A DNA stretch of 64,000 nucleotides from NCBI RefSeq assembly GCF_004349065.1, contig NZ_SMKZ01000018.1, forward strand, positions 1 to 64,000. Reading direction: 5' to 3'. A model generated the notes under the pieces. The model had not been told where the DNA came from, did no database searches, and saw only the letters and a list, made by a program, of their open reading frames with translations. The stretch's first letter is position 1, and each line of letters opens with the position of its first letter. Shown here piece by piece: positions 1 to 8,811 of this stretch. The stretch is from Jiangella asiatica (lineage in GTDB: Bacteria; Actinomycetota; Actinomycetes; Jiangellales; Jiangellaceae). A program made the position numbers and the translations under genes.

Positions 1-294
1 GGCCGCCTCGACGAGGTGGTAGCCGCCCGCCGCCGCGGTCTCGAACGTGGCGAGCGCGGCTGCAAGCCACGGGCCCGTCGGCACCGCCGCGAGAGGTGTC
101 GCCGCGACCGAGGCCGGCTCGGGCGCCAGCGCGTCGGCCGGCGCGCCGGCGATGTCGAGCAGGCCGTCGGGCAGGACCCCGCAGGCGCTCACCTCGCCGT
201 CGGGAAGCTCCCACGGGTCATAGCTGACCCACGCGCCGGTCCGCGGGTCACGAGCGACCAGCGGACCAGCATCCAAGACGGCTTCTTCGAACAT
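1..294 (-). CDS. DUF222/HNH endonuclease-like protein, N-terminal part
   Basis: Partial gene running off the left edge; only the first 98 codons are present, read from an ATG at 294. The segment holds an Ala/Pro-rich stretch and then VPTGPWLAAAL followed by GGYHLVEA near the edge. This resembles the start of actinobacterial DUF222 proteins, which usually carry a C-terminal HNH nuclease domain; that domain would lie outside the window. The open frame has no stop up to base 1 and shows the codon bias of its neighbours. The family call rests on a short segment and could be wrong. Confidence 0.5.
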   Translation of the reverse strand, partial: MFEEAVLDAGPLVARDPRTGAWVSYDPWELPDGEVSACGVLPDGLLDIAGAPADALAPEPASVAATPLAAVPTGPWLAAALATFETAAAGGYHLVEAA

Positions 295-373
295 GTGAAC
301 GACTCTACCCGACCCCACCGACAACGTCGATCTCGCACCGAGCAGCCGCCCGAGCAGCCGCCTCGGCACACCC

Positions 374-1354
374 TCATCCCGCCTCGGCGTCACCGGATGC
401 GTGCGCTGCCGCGGCGGCGTAGCGCTCGGACAGGTCGCGCAGGTGGGTGCGCAGCTCCGGCGGGTCGAGGACCTCGAAGCCGACGCCCAGGCTGCCCAGG
501 TAGCCGGCGAGGTCGTGCCAGGAGTCGCCGCCGGTTTGCAGCAGGCAGCTGCCGTCGTCGAGGACGGTGACCAGCCCGCCCATCGCGGTGATCTTGTCGG
601 TGACGGCATCGATCGGCGCGTCCAGCCGGACCCGGGCCTGGTGGCGGTAGGCCTGCGAGCCGACGCCGCGCAGCACGTGGGCGACGGCGTCCCCGCCGGG
701 CGGCTCGCGCGGGGCGAAGCGCGGCCCGGTCGGGATCCGGGGGCGGATGCGGTCCGCGCGGAACGTGCGCCAGTCGCCGCGGTCGACGTCCCAGGCCAGC
801 AGGTACCACCGGCGGCCCGTGTAGACGAGCTGATGCGGCTCCACCGTGCGGACCGACGACGCGCCGTCGTGGCCGGCGTAGTCGAAGCGCAACTGCTCGT
901 GACGGTGCGCCGCGGCGGCGACCTCCGTCAGCGTCGAGGCGTCCACCCGGGCACCGACGCTCGCGGCGGACGCCGTCGCAGATCGCAGCGCGTCGACCCG
1001 GTGCCGCAGCCGTGACGGGAGCGTCCGTTCCAGCTTCGCCAGCGCACGCAGCGACGTCTCCTCGATACCGGTGACCGAGCCTGCTGCGGCGGCCCGCAGT
1101 CCGAGGACGACGGCGACCGCCTCGTCGTCGTCGAGAAGCAGCGGCGGCAACGTGGAGCCGGCACCGAGCCGGTAGCCGCCGGCCGGTCCCGTCGCGGAGT
1201 CGACCTCGTAGCCCATGATGCGCAACCGCTCGATGTCGTTGCGGACCGTGCGGGTGCTGACCTCGAGCCGGTCGGCCAGCTCCGCTCCCGACCACTCCCG
1301 TCTGACCTGCAACAGCGACAGCAGCCTCAGCAGGCGCACCGACGTCTCCAACAT
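374..1354 (-). CDS. WYL-domain (YafY/DeoR-like) transcriptional regulator
   Basis: A DNA-binding regulator of about 326 residues. The N-terminal winged helix-turn-helix (residues 1-60) includes STRTVRNDIERLR, and a WYL domain follows at about 130-210 with RRWYLLAWDVDRGDWRTFR. The rest is the WCX-type C-terminal extension. WYL domains are thought to bind small ligands or nucleic acid; the effector here is unknown. The start was placed at MLETSVRLLRLLSLL because the family begins there and a longer frame would cross the promoter. It is a close paralogue of the regulator at 53078-54064. It sits divergent from the VOC remnant and the YdeI gene, with a palindromic operator 22 bases upstream of the start, so autoregulation is likely. 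Confidence 0.93.
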   Translation of the reverse strand: MLETSVRLLRLLSLLQVRREWSGAELADRLEVSTRTVRNDIERLRIMGYEVDSATGPAGGYRLGAGSTLPPLLLDDDEAVAVVLGLRAAAAGSVTGIEETSLRALAKLERTLPSRLRHRVDALRSATASAASVGARVDASTLTEVAAAAHRHEQLRFDYAGHDGASSVRTVEPHQLVYTGRRWYLLAWDVDRGDWRTFRADRIRPRIPTGPRFAPREPPGGDAVAHVLRGVGSQAYRHQARVRLDAPIDAVTDKITAMGGLVTVLDDGSCLLQTGGDSWHDLAGYLGSLGVGFEVLDPPELRTHLRDLSERYAAAAAHASGDAEAG

Positions 1355-1375
1355 TCTCCCGAGTCTGCCAGCAAT

Positions 1376-1396
1376 TGAGGAACCGTACGTTCCACA
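1376..1396. promoter_or_regulatory. Probable WYL-regulator operator
   Basis: An interrupted palindrome, TGAGGAA-N7-TTCCACA, lies between the divergent WYL regulator and the VOC remnant. The same layout, TGCGGAA-N7-TTCCGCA, occurs at 54085-54105 in front of the paralogous regulator, and the bases around it (GTCTGCCA then GCAAT) are also conserved. Binding by the adjacent regulator is inferred. Confidence 0.7.
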
Positions 1397-1459
1397 ACCC
1401 TCGATAGCGTCGTTCTCATCAGCACGAACACGGCGCACCACGGAGAAGGGACCGGAACG

Positions 1460-1594
1460 ATGACGATCGAGCTGCGGGGCTTCTGCGCCCTGTACTACGC
1501 CAACGCCTCAGTCGTCGCCCCGTTCGGCAACGTCCTCGGGCTCATGTACGACCCGCACCGGAAGGCGATGGCCGACGGCGAGGCGGCCGCATGA
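1460..1594 (+). pseudogene. Remnant of a VOC (glyoxalase-like) protein
   Basis: A 44-codon frame beginning MTIELRGFCALYYAN and ending with PFGNVLGLMYDPH. The second motif is the typical C-terminal strand of VOC/glyoxalase-fold proteins, and the first part looks like the N-terminus of the same kind of protein. About 80 central residues are missing. It sits where a regulated target of the WYL regulator would be expected, and its stop overlaps the start of the YdeI gene by ATGA. The likely history is an in-frame internal deletion that preserved translational coupling. A functional microprotein is the alternative. Confidence 0.6.
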
Positions 1595-2160
1595 CCACGC
1601 CCGACTTCCTCGTGGTCGACGCCGCCGGTTGGGAGCACTGGCTGGCCGAGCACCATGCCACCAGCACCGGCGTCTTCGTGCGGATCGCCAAGAAGGGCGC
1701 GCCGGAGCCGTCGTTGACCATCCGGGAGGCACTGGAGGCGGCGCTGTGCTTCGGCTGGATCGACAGCGTCCGGCGCTCGCTCGACGAGCACCACTACCTG
1801 CAGCGGTACTCGCCGCGCCGGCGGGGCAGCGCGTGGTCGCGGGTCAACGTCGAGATGGTTCAGGCGCTGACCGCCGCCGGCCGGATGCGTCCGACCGGGC
1901 TCGCCCAGGTCGAGGCGGCCCGCGCCGACGGCCGCTGGGAAGCCGCGTACGCCCCCCAGCGCGAGGCCACCGTCCCATCGGACCTGGCCGCGGCGCTGGC
2001 CGCCGACCCGGCCGCCGCGGCGGCGTTCGAGGCATTGGGCCGAACCGACCGGTACGCGGTCATGCTGCCAGTGCTGAAGGCCCGCACACCGGCGGCCCGG
2101 GCCACTCGGGTGGCGCAGGCGGTGGCGGCACTGCGTGGCGGCGGCTCGACAGGACCATAA
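1591..2160 (+). CDS. YdeI/OmpD-associated family protein
   Basis: A 189-residue protein of the YdeI (bacteriocin-protection, YdeI/OmpD-associated) family. Visible family signatures are LCFGWIDSVRRSLDEHHYLQRYSPRRRGSAWS-like text in the first 85 residues and a C-terminal Ala-rich helical part with DRYAVMLPVLKARTP. The biochemical function is not established; members have been linked to peptide resistance and stress. Its start overlaps the stop of the VOC remnant, so the two are translationally coupled and probably share the promoter that carries the WYL operator. Confidence 0.88.
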   Translation: MTTPDFLVVDAAGWEHWLAEHHATSTGVFVRIAKKGAPEPSLTIREALEAALCFGWIDSVRRSLDEHHYLQRYSPRRRGSAWSRVNVEMVQALTAAGRMRPTGLAQVEAARADGRWEAAYAPQREATVPSDLAAALAADPAAAAAFEALGRTDRYAVMLPVLKARTPAARATRVAQAVAALRGGGSTGP

Positions 2161-2239
2161 TCGAGGCACGCGCTGCACGGCCGGCGCGGTAGGGTCAGAC
2201 GCTTGAGACCACCGCACCCGTAGAGAGGCTGCTCCACCC

Positions 2240-2638
2240 ATGTCCGTAGGCGAGATCGCAGGGCTGCTGGCCGCCGCTGCCTTCGTGGCACTGGTCGGTT
2301 TCCTCGCCGTGCCGATCCTGAAGCTGGGCCGGACGGTGGACGAGTTCACCCGCGTCGTCCAGGACATCCGCGCCGAGCACGTCGCCAAGACCTCCACCAC
2401 CGTCGACGAAACCAACGAGCTGCTGGCCTCCACGAACGCGCAGCTGCAGCGGATCGATGCCATCACCTCGAACGCGCAGACCGTCACCACCAACGTCGCG
2501 GCCATGTCGTCGCTGTTCGCCGCCACCCTGGGCGGCCCGCTGGTGCGCACGGCCGCGTTCACCTACGGCGTGCGCCGGGCACTGGCCGCCCGCCGCGACG
2601 GAGACGGTCGCCACGGCCGCCGGGGGAGCCGGGCATGA
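2240..2638 (+). CDS. DUF948 domain-containing membrane protein
   Basis: A 132-residue protein with one N-terminal membrane segment (about residues 5-28, GLLAAAAFVALVGFLAVPIL). A long amphipathic helical region follows with TVDETNELLASTNAQLQRID, typical of DUF948 proteins, and then a short basic tail. Actinobacteria commonly carry this gene directly before a small DUF6167 gene and alaS, as here. Its ATGA overlap with the next gene indicates coupling. The molecular role is unknown; a cell-envelope scaffold is only a guess. Confidence 0.88.
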   Translation: MSVGEIAGLLAAAAFVALVGFLAVPILKLGRTVDEFTRVVQDIRAEHVAKTSTTVDETNELLASTNAQLQRIDAITSNAQTVTTNVAAMSSLFAATLGGPLVRTAAFTYGVRRALAARRDGDGRHGRRGSRA

Positions 2639-2982
2639 GGCGGCTGTTCTGGGTGGCGCTGGGCGCCACCGCCGGTGTCATGGTGGTGCGCAAGCTCACC
2701 AAGGCGGCCGACAGCCTCACCCCGGAGGGCGCGGCCGACCGCGTCGCCAGCGGGGTGCGCGACGTCGGCGCGGCCATTCGCGACTTCGCCGACGAGGTCC
2801 GCGCCGGCATGGCCGTGCGCGACGCCGAGCTGCGGCACGCGCTGGGCATCGCACCGGACGGCGCCGGCACGGCCCAGCGCGGCGAGCCCGACCTGGCCGC
2901 CGTCGACGACCTCCTCGATGCGCCGTCGGCCGCAGGCCCGGTGTCACGTCATCCCCGCACCAACCCGAGAGGCACGTACTGA
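2635..2982 (+). CDS. DUF6167 family small membrane-associated protein
   Basis: A 115-residue protein starting MRRLFWVALGATAGVMVVRKLTKAADSL, that is, one N-terminal hydrophobic segment followed by a charged helical stretch (DVGAAIRDFADEVRAGMAVRDAELRHALG). This matches the small protein that normally separates DUF948 and alaS in actinobacteria. It overlaps the previous gene by four bases and ends two bases before alaS, so all three are co-transcribed. Function is unknown. Confidence 0.82.
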   Translation: MRRLFWVALGATAGVMVVRKLTKAADSLTPEGAADRVASGVRDVGAAIRDFADEVRAGMAVRDAELRHALGIAPDGAGTAQRGEPDLAAVDDLLDAPSAAGPVSRHPRTNPRGTY

Positions 2983-2984
2983 CC

Positions 2985-5678
2985 ATGGAGACCGCCGAGA
3001 TCCGGCGTCGGTTCCTCGACCACTTCGAGAAGAACGGTCACACCGTCGTCCCCAGCGCCTCGCTGATCTCCCCGGATCCGTCGCTGCTGTTCACCGTCGC
3101 CGGCATGGTGCCGTTCATCCCGTACCTGACCGGGCAGCAGGCCGCGCCCTGGCAGCGAGCCACCAGCGTGCAGAAGTGCATCCGGACCGGCGACATCGAA
3201 GAGGTCGGCAAGACCACCCGGCACGGCACGTTCTTCCAGATGAACGGCAACTTCTCCTTCGGCGACTACTTCAAGGAAGGCGCCATCGCCTACGCCTGGG
3301 AGCTCATTACCAACCCGCAGGCCCAGGGCGGCTACGGCTTCGACCCGGAGAAGATCTGGGTCACCGTCTACCACGATGACGACGAGGCCGCCGGGCTGTG
3401 GAAGAAGGTCGCCGGGCTGCCGGAGGAGCGCATCCAGCGGCGCGGGCTCAAGGACAACTACTGGCACACCGGCCAGCCCGGCCCCGGCGGTCCGTCCAGC
3501 GAGATCTACGTCGACCGTGGCTCCAAGCACGGCCCGGACGGTGGCCCCGTCGTCGACGAGGACCGCTTCCTGGAGATCTGGAACCTCGTCTTCATGCAGG
3601 AGCAGATCACCGACGTCACGGCGAAGGACCAGTTCGTCGTCGTCGGCGACCTGCCATCGAAGAACATCGACACCGGCATGGGCCTGGAGCGGGTCGCGTA
3701 CCTGCTGCAGGGCGTCGACAACCTGTACGAGATCGACCAGGTGCGGCCGACGCTGCAGCGCGCGGCCGACCTGTCCGGGCGGCGCTACGGCGCCGACCAC
3801 GGCGACGACGTCCGCATGCGCGTCGTGGCCGACCACGTCCGGAGCTCGCTGATGCTCATCGGCGACGGCGTCACCCCGTCCAACGAGGGCCGCGGCTACG
3901 TGCTGCGCCGCCTGCTGCGCCGCAGCGTCCGCGCGATGCGGCTGCTCGGCGTCGACGATCGCACCATGCCGGAGCTGCTGCCGGTCGCCAAGGACAGCAT
4001 GAAGGCCGCGTACCCGGAGCTCGAGTCCGACTTCGCGCGCATCTCGTCGGTCGCGTACGCGGAGGAGGACGCGTTCCGCAGGACGCTGCAGACCGGCACG
4101 CAGATCTTCGATCTGGCCGCCGAGGACGTGAAGTCCGGCGAGGCCGCGAAGGTGCTGTCCGGCGACACCGCGTTCAAGTTGCACGACACCTACGGGTTCC
4201 CGATCGACCTGACCCTGGAGATGGCGGGCGAGCAGGGCCTGACCGTCGACGAGGACGGGTTTCGCCGGCTCATGGCCGAGCAGCGGGAACGCGCCAAGGC
4301 CGACGCGAAAAGCAGAAAGGGCGGGCACACGATTTCCGCTGGCCTCGGTGCCTACCGGCAGCTGCGCGAGGTCGGCCCGACGCCGTTCACCGGCTACGAG
4401 GAGCTGGAGACCGACAGCCGCATCCGCGGGCTGCTGCTCGACGGCATCGCCGTGCCAGGTGCCAGCGAGGGCGAGACGCTCGAGGTTGTCCTCGACCGGA
4501 CTCCGTTCTACGCCGAGTCCGGCGGCCAGGACAGCGACGCCGGCGTCATCAGCGGCGACGGTTTCGAGCTGGAGGTCCTCGACGTCCAGCGCCCGGTCAA
4601 GGGCCTGGTCGTGCACAAGGTCCGGGTGCTCAAGGGCGAGGTCATCAGCGGTCAGGACGTCGCGGCGAAGGTCGACCGCGAGTGGCGCATCGGTGCCTGC
4701 CAGGCGCACTCGGGCACCCACATCGTGCACGCGGCGCTGCGCCAGGTGCTGGGGCCGCAGGCGCTGCAGAGCGGTTCCTACAACAAGCCCGGCTACCTGC
4801 GGCTGGACTTCGCGTGGGGGCAGGCGCTGGGCGCTGCGACCCGCAGCGAGGTCGAGGAAGTCGCCAACCTGGCGATCCGCCGCGATCACGCGGTCAGCGC
4901 CACCTACATGCCGCTGGAACGGGCCCGCGAGATCGGCGCGCTGGCGCTGTTCGGCGAGACGTACGACGAGGAGGTTCGCGTCGTCGAGATGGCCGGATCC
5001 TGGTCGCGCGAGCTGTGCGGTGGCACCCACGTGGCGCACTCGTCCCAGGTCGGCCTCGTCACGCTGACCGGGGAGAGCTCCGTCGGCGCCGGCAGCCGCC
5101 GGGTCGAGGCGTTCGTCGGCATCGAGGGCTTCCGGCACCTGGCGAAGGAGCGTGCGCTGGTCAGCCGGCTCGCCGACCTGTTGAAGGTGCAGCCGGAGCA
5201 GGTGCCCGAGCGGGTCGAGCGGCTGGTCGTCCAGGTGCGCGACGCCGAGAAGGAGCTGGCCCGGGCCCGGGCGTCGGCGCTGGGCGCCCGCGCGGGCGAG
5301 CTGGCCGACTCCGCCCGCGACGTGTACGGCGTGTCGTTCGTCGGCCACGAAGCCCCTGCCGGCACGTCCGCCGACGACCTCCGCTCGCTCGCGCTCGACG
5401 TGCGTGGCCGGCTCGGCAACGAGCGCCCGGTGGTCGTCGCCGCCGCCGCTGCCGGCGACTCCGGCCGGCCCAGCGTCGTCGTCACGGTCAACGAGGCGGG
5501 TCGCGAGTGGGGCGTCAAGGCCGGCTCGCTGGTCCGGCTGGCCGCCCAGACGCTCGGTGGCGGCGGTGGCGGCAAGGACGACGTCGCCCAGGGCGGCGGC
5601 GCCGACGCGACCAAGATCGCCGACGCTCTCACCCGGGTCGAGCACGCCATCGGCGAGACCGTCACCCGCGGTTCGTGA
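2985..5678 (+). CDS. alaS: Alanine--tRNA ligase
   Basis: An 897-residue class II alanyl-tRNA synthetase, which charges tRNA-Ala in the cytosol and edits mischarged Ser and Gly. The catalytic core is at the N-terminus (ETAEIRRRFLDHFEKNGH onward), with RTGDIEEVGKTTRHGTFFQMNGNF-type class II motif 2 text at about residue 65. The editing domain shows the metal-binding AHSGTHIVH (HxxxH) and the CGGTHV cysteine/histidine motif. The C-terminal C-Ala part ends in the Gly-rich GGGGGGKDD segment. The ATG at 2985 is the conserved start; a longer open frame upstream overlaps the preceding genes out of their frame. The stop overlaps the ruvX GTG. Confidence 0.99.
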   Translation: METAEIRRRFLDHFEKNGHTVVPSASLISPDPSLLFTVAGMVPFIPYLTGQQAAPWQRATSVQKCIRTGDIEEVGKTTRHGTFFQMNGNFSFGDYFKEGAIAYAWELITNPQAQGGYGFDPEKIWVTVYHDDDEAAGLWKKVAGLPEERIQRRGLKDNYWHTGQPGPGGPSSEIYVDRGSKHGPDGGPVVDEDRFLEIWNLVFMQEQITDVTAKDQFVVVGDLPSKNIDTGMGLERVAYLLQGVDNLYEIDQVRPTLQRAADLSGRRYGADHGDDVRMRVVADHVRSSLMLIGDGVTPSNEGRGYVLRRLLRRSVRAMRLLGVDDRTMPELLPVAKDSMKAAYPELESDFARISSVAYAEEDAFRRTLQTGTQIFDLAAEDVKSGEAAKVLSGDTAFKLHDTYGFPIDLTLEMAGEQGLTVDEDGFRRLMAEQRERAKADAKSRKGGHTISAGLGAYRQLREVGPTPFTGYEELETDSRIRGLLLDGIAVPGASEGETLEVVLDRTPFYAESGGQDSDAGVISGDGFELEVLDVQRPVKGLVVHKVRVLKGEVISGQDVAAKVDREWRIGACQAHSGTHIVHAALRQVLGPQALQSGSYNKPGYLRLDFAWGQALGAATRSEVEEVANLAIRRDHAVSATYMPLERAREIGALALFGETYDEEVRVVEMAGSWSRELCGGTHVAHSSQVGLVTLTGESSVGAGSRRVEAFVGIEGFRHLAKERALVSRLADLLKVQPEQVPERVERLVVQVRDAEKELARARASALGARAGELADSARDVYGVSFVGHEAPAGTSADDLRSLALDVRGRLGNERPVVVAAAAAGDSGRPSVVVTVNEAGREWGVKAGSLVRLAAQTLGGGGGGKDDVAQGGGADATKIADALTRVEHAIGETVTRGS

Positions 5679-6142
5679 CGGTGCGCCGAGGCGTCAGACT
5701 GGGCGTCGATGTCGGCTCCGTCCGCATCGGGGTCGCCTCCTGCGACTCCGACGGACTGATCGCGACACCCGTCGAGACGGTCCGGCGTGGCCCCGGTGAC
5801 CTGCGGCGACTCGCCGAGCTGGTCGCCGAGCGCGAACCCATCGAGGTGGTCGTGGGTTTGCCGCGTAGTCTCGATGGGAAGGAACATGCGGCGGCCCAGC
5901 ACGTCCGGGCGTTTGGTGCGGAATTGGTCCGATTTGTGGCACCATGCCCGGTGCGGCTGATCGACGAGCGGTTGACCACCGCCGTCGCGACGCGCGGGAT
6001 GCGAGCCAGCGGTGTCTCGTCCCGAGCGGCACGGCCGGCCATCGACCAGGCCGCGGCGATGGTCATCTTGCAAGACGCGCTGGACGCCGAGCGTAGTGGC
6101 GGCGAGCCGCCTGGAGAGGTGCTGACGGTAACCGATGACTGA
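5675..6142 (+). CDS. ruvX: Holliday junction resolvase-like protein RuvX (YqgF)
   Basis: A 155-residue RNase H-fold nuclease of the YqgF/RuvX family, implicated in pre-16S rRNA 5' end processing. The first catalytic Asp is in GVDVGSVRIGVA, the middle acidic motif region in VVGLPRSLDG, and the LIDERLTT motif supplies a further catalytic residue. The GTG at 5675 overlaps the alaS stop (GTGA); a second GTG lies at 5681. Position after alaS and before mltG is the standard actinobacterial order. The gene ends inside the mltG start region, with an 8-base overlap. Confidence 0.96.
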   Translation: MTVRRGVRLGVDVGSVRIGVASCDSDGLIATPVETVRRGPGDLRRLAELVAEREPIEVVVGLPRSLDGKEHAAAQHVRAFGAELVRFVAPCPVRLIDERLTTAVATRGMRASGVSSRAARPAIDQAAAMVILQDALDAERSGGEPPGEVLTVTDD

Positions 6143-7283
6143 CCTCGACACGTCGGAGGAGCTCGTGCGCCCCCGACGGCATCGGCGGCGCCGGCGGCGC
6201 CGAAGCCGGTTCGGATCGTTCGTCGCGGTCGTGCTCTCCCTCGCCGTCGTCGGCAGCCTGCTCGCAGGAATCTATTACGGCGGCAGCGCCCTGCTGAACA
6301 GCATCAACGATGTGTTCGGCGAGGCCGAGGACTATCCCGGCCCTGGTTCTGGCGAGGTCTCGGTCACCATCGAGGAAGGCGCCACCATCCGCGCGATGGG
6401 TGCCACCCTGTTCGAGGCCGGCGTCGTGGCCAGCGAGGACGCCTTCATCGAGGCCGCGGACGACAACCCGCAGGCCACCTCCATCCAGCCGGGCAACTAC
6501 GTGCTCGCCCTCGAGATGCGCGCGTCCGACGCCGTCGCGGCCCTGGTCAGCGGCGAAGGCGGACAACGGGTGTCGCTGCCGGAGGGCTACCGGGTGCGCC
6601 AGGTGCTCGCCCGGCTGGCCGAGGAGTCCGGATTCGCCGAGGCGGACCTCCAGGCCGCGCTCGACGCGGCGACCCTGCCCGAGTACGCCGAGGGCGACCC
6701 GGAAGGGTTCCTGTTCCCCGCCACGTACGAGCTCGGCGGCGAGACGACGCCGGAGTCACTGGTCGCCTCAATGCTCGAGCGCTTCGACCAGACCGCGCAA
6801 CAGGTGAGCCTTTCCGATGGCGCCGCCGCGCTCGACCTGACCGCGCGCCAAGTGGTCACCGTCGCCAGCATCATCCAGCGCGAGGTCAGCCGCGAGGAGG
6901 ACATGCCTCGGGTGGCCGAGGTCATCTACAACCGGCTCTCCGGGGCGTGCGAGGCAAACGGCGTACCCGAGCAGCGGCTGCAGATGGACTCCACCGTCCA
7001 CTACGCCGTCGACGACTACTCCAGTGTCTACACCACGCCGGAGATGCGCCAGGTCGACTCGCCGTACAACACCTACGTCGTGTCCGGGCTGCCGCCGGGG
7101 CCGATCGCCTCGCCCGGTGAGGCCGCGCTGAGCGCCGCGCTCAACCCGACCAGGGAGGGCAACTGCTACTTCGTCGCGGTCGACCTCGAGACCGGCGAGA
7201 CGGCGTTCGCGGTCACCTCCGACGACCACGCCGCCAACGAGGCGCGGCTGGAGGAGTACTGCCGGGAGAGCGACCGTTGCTGA
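6135..7283 (+). CDS. mltG: Endolytic murein transglycosylase MltG
   Basis: A 382-residue membrane-anchored lytic transglycosylase that cuts nascent glycan strands and so sets chain length. It has a short cytoplasmic tail very rich in Arg (residues 13-25), one membrane segment (about 29-50), a LysM-like region (VTIEEGATIRAMGATLFEAGVV), and the YceG catalytic domain. The catalytic Glu lies in IIQREVSREEDMPRVAEVIYNRL, and the LQMDSTVHYA and NTYVVSGLPPGPI motifs follow. The start lies within ruvX and the stop within aroE, so expression is coupled through the operon. Confidence 0.97.
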   Translation: MTDLDTSEELVRPRRHRRRRRRRSRFGSFVAVVLSLAVVGSLLAGIYYGGSALLNSINDVFGEAEDYPGPGSGEVSVTIEEGATIRAMGATLFEAGVVASEDAFIEAADDNPQATSIQPGNYVLALEMRASDAVAALVSGEGGQRVSLPEGYRVRQVLARLAEESGFAEADLQAALDAATLPEYAEGDPEGFLFPATYELGGETTPESLVASMLERFDQTAQQVSLSDGAAALDLTARQVVTVASIIQREVSREEDMPRVAEVIYNRLSGACEANGVPEQRLQMDSTVHYAVDDYSSVYTTPEMRQVDSPYNTYVVSGLPPGPIASPGEAALSAALNPTREGNCYFVAVDLETGETAFAVTSDDHAANEARLEEYCRESDRC

Positions 7284-8119
7284 ACCAGCACTGCGCCGTC
7301 CTCGGCAAGCCCATCGCCCACTCCCTCTCGCCGGTCATTCACCGTGCCGCCTACCGGCACCTGGGCCTGAACTGGGAATACACCGCGCACGAGGTCGACG
7401 AGGCCGGGCTGGTGGGATTCCTCGCGTCGCTGGACGCGACGTGGCGCGGGCTGTCACTGACGATGCCACTCAAGCGGGTGGCGCTCGACCTGTCGACGAC
7501 TGCGTCCGACGTCGCCCGGACCGTGGGTGCGGCCAACACCCTGGTCCGGCTCGACGACGACGGCTCGGCCGCGGGCTGGGCAGCGGACAACACCGACGTG
7601 CCCGGCGTGGTCGCCACCCTGGCCGAGGCCGGCGCCGAGGACACCGCGCCGGTCTGTCTCTGGGGCGGCGGCGCGACCGCGGCCAGCGTCCTCGCGGCGC
7701 TGGCCTTCCGCGGCAGCGGCCCCGTGCACGTCCATGCCCGCTCCGCGACGCGCGCGCACGCCGCGCTGGCCGTGGCCGCGGCGCTCGGACACCCGGCCAA
7801 GGTGGTGGAGTGGGCCGTGCTGCCCGCGTGCGCCGAGGCCGGGCTGGTGGTGTCGACGGCACCCAAAGGCGCGGTCGATCCGCTGGCCAGCTCGCTCACC
7901 CGCGGTCCCGCCGCGGCACGGGTTTTGTTCGATGTCGTCTACGACCCGTGGCCGACGCCGCTGGCCGCCGCGTGGCTCGAGGCCGGGGGAGCGGTGGCGA
8001 GCGGCCTCGACCTCCTGGTTCACCAGGCCGTCGGTCAGGTGCGGCTGATGACCGGCGCAGACGTGCCGGTGTCGGTGCTGCGTTCCGCCGCGCACGCGGC
8101 GACGGGGTCGCGCGCGTGA
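7277..8119 (+). CDS. aroE: Shikimate dehydrogenase
   Basis: A 280-residue NADP-dependent enzyme reducing 3-dehydroshikimate to shikimate. Substrate-binding SLSPVIH is at about 16-22, the catalytic Lys in SLTMPLKR at about residue 66, and the catalytic Asp in WAADNTDVPG; the Rossmann region is LWGGGATAASVLAAL. The TTG at 7277 overlaps the mltG stop and gives the usual N-terminus. The second half ends SGLDLLVHQAVGQVRLMTG, as expected for the Q-x-x-L-x-T-G-like C-terminal segment. It is followed by an overlapping GTG start of the prepilin peptidase. Confidence 0.96.
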   Translation: MLNQHCAVLGKPIAHSLSPVIHRAAYRHLGLNWEYTAHEVDEAGLVGFLASLDATWRGLSLTMPLKRVALDLSTTASDVARTVGAANTLVRLDDDGSAAGWAADNTDVPGVVATLAEAGAEDTAPVCLWGGGATAASVLAALAFRGSGPVHVHARSATRAHAALAVAAALGHPAKVVEWAVLPACAEAGLVVSTAPKGAVDPLASSLTRGPAAARVLFDVVYDPWPTPLAAAWLEAGGAVASGLDLLVHQAVGQVRLMTGADVPVSVLRSAAHAATGSRA

Positions 8120-8793
8120 CCGTCGTCCTCGTGCTGGCGCTGGCCGGAATGCTGGCGGGCGGCGCGCTGCCGCAGGCGATCGCCCGCATCCCGGACCGGC
8201 CGCCGGTGGAGGAACCGGCCGACGACGACCCGCCCACCCCGTACCGGGTGCTCGCCGCCGCGCCCCGGCTGGCGCTGTGGCTGGCGCTGGCGACCGCAGC
8301 GGTGTGGGCGCTGCTCGCGGTGGCACGGAGGGACTCCGCGGCCGACCTGCCGGCCTACCTCACCGTTGGCGCTCTAGGCGTCGCCATGGCCTACGTCGAC
8401 CTGCGCGAGCACCTGCTGCCGGACTGGCTCACGTACTCCGCCCTGGCCGCCGGAGCGGCCCTGCTCACCGTCGCCGCCGTCGCGACGCAGGAGTGGGGCG
8501 CGTACGGCCGGGCCTGGGCCGGTGCCGCAGCGTGTCTGGCGTTCTACCTGTTCCTGGCCCTGCTCCGCCCGGCCGATCTCGGCCTCGGCGACGTCAAGCT
8601 GGCAGCGGTCGTGGGGCTGCTGCTGGGCTGGGCCGGCTGGTCCACGCTCGTCCTGGGCGTCTTCCTCGGCTTCCTCGTCGGAGGCGTGATCGGTATCGTC
8701 CTGATGACGGCCGGCCGCGCCGGGCGCCGCACGAGCCTGCCCTTCGGCCCGCCGATGCTCATCGGCGCCCTGCTCGCCGTCCTGCTGACCTGA
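8116..8793 (+). CDS. A24 family prepilin peptidase
   Basis: A 225-residue polytopic membrane protein of the type IV prepilin peptidase family. The two catalytic aspartates are visible: one in YVDLREHLLPDWLTY and one in the GxGD motif GLGDVKLA. It lacks the N-terminal cysteine-motif methyltransferase domain of PilD, so it is a peptidase-only form. It probably cleaves class III signal peptides of Tad/Flp pilins, but no pilin is in the window. GTG start overlaps the aroE stop. In related genomes the cluster normally continues into aroC-aroK-aroB; here it ends. Confidence 0.93.
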   Translation: MTVVLVLALAGMLAGGALPQAIARIPDRPPVEEPADDDPPTPYRVLAAAPRLALWLALATAAVWALLAVARRDSAADLPAYLTVGALGVAMAYVDLREHLLPDWLTYSALAAGAALLTVAAVATQEWGAYGRAWAGAAACLAFYLFLALLRPADLGLGDVKLAAVVGLLLGWAGWSTLVLGVFLGFLVGGVIGIVLMTAGRAGRRTSLPFGPPMLIGALLAVLLT

Positions 8794-8811
8794 CAGCTCC
8801 TCAGCCTCCGG

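Noticed and set aside
2949-5645. 898-codon open frame on the minus strand opposite alaS
   Set aside because: Antisense shadow; alaS motifs are complete on the plus strand.
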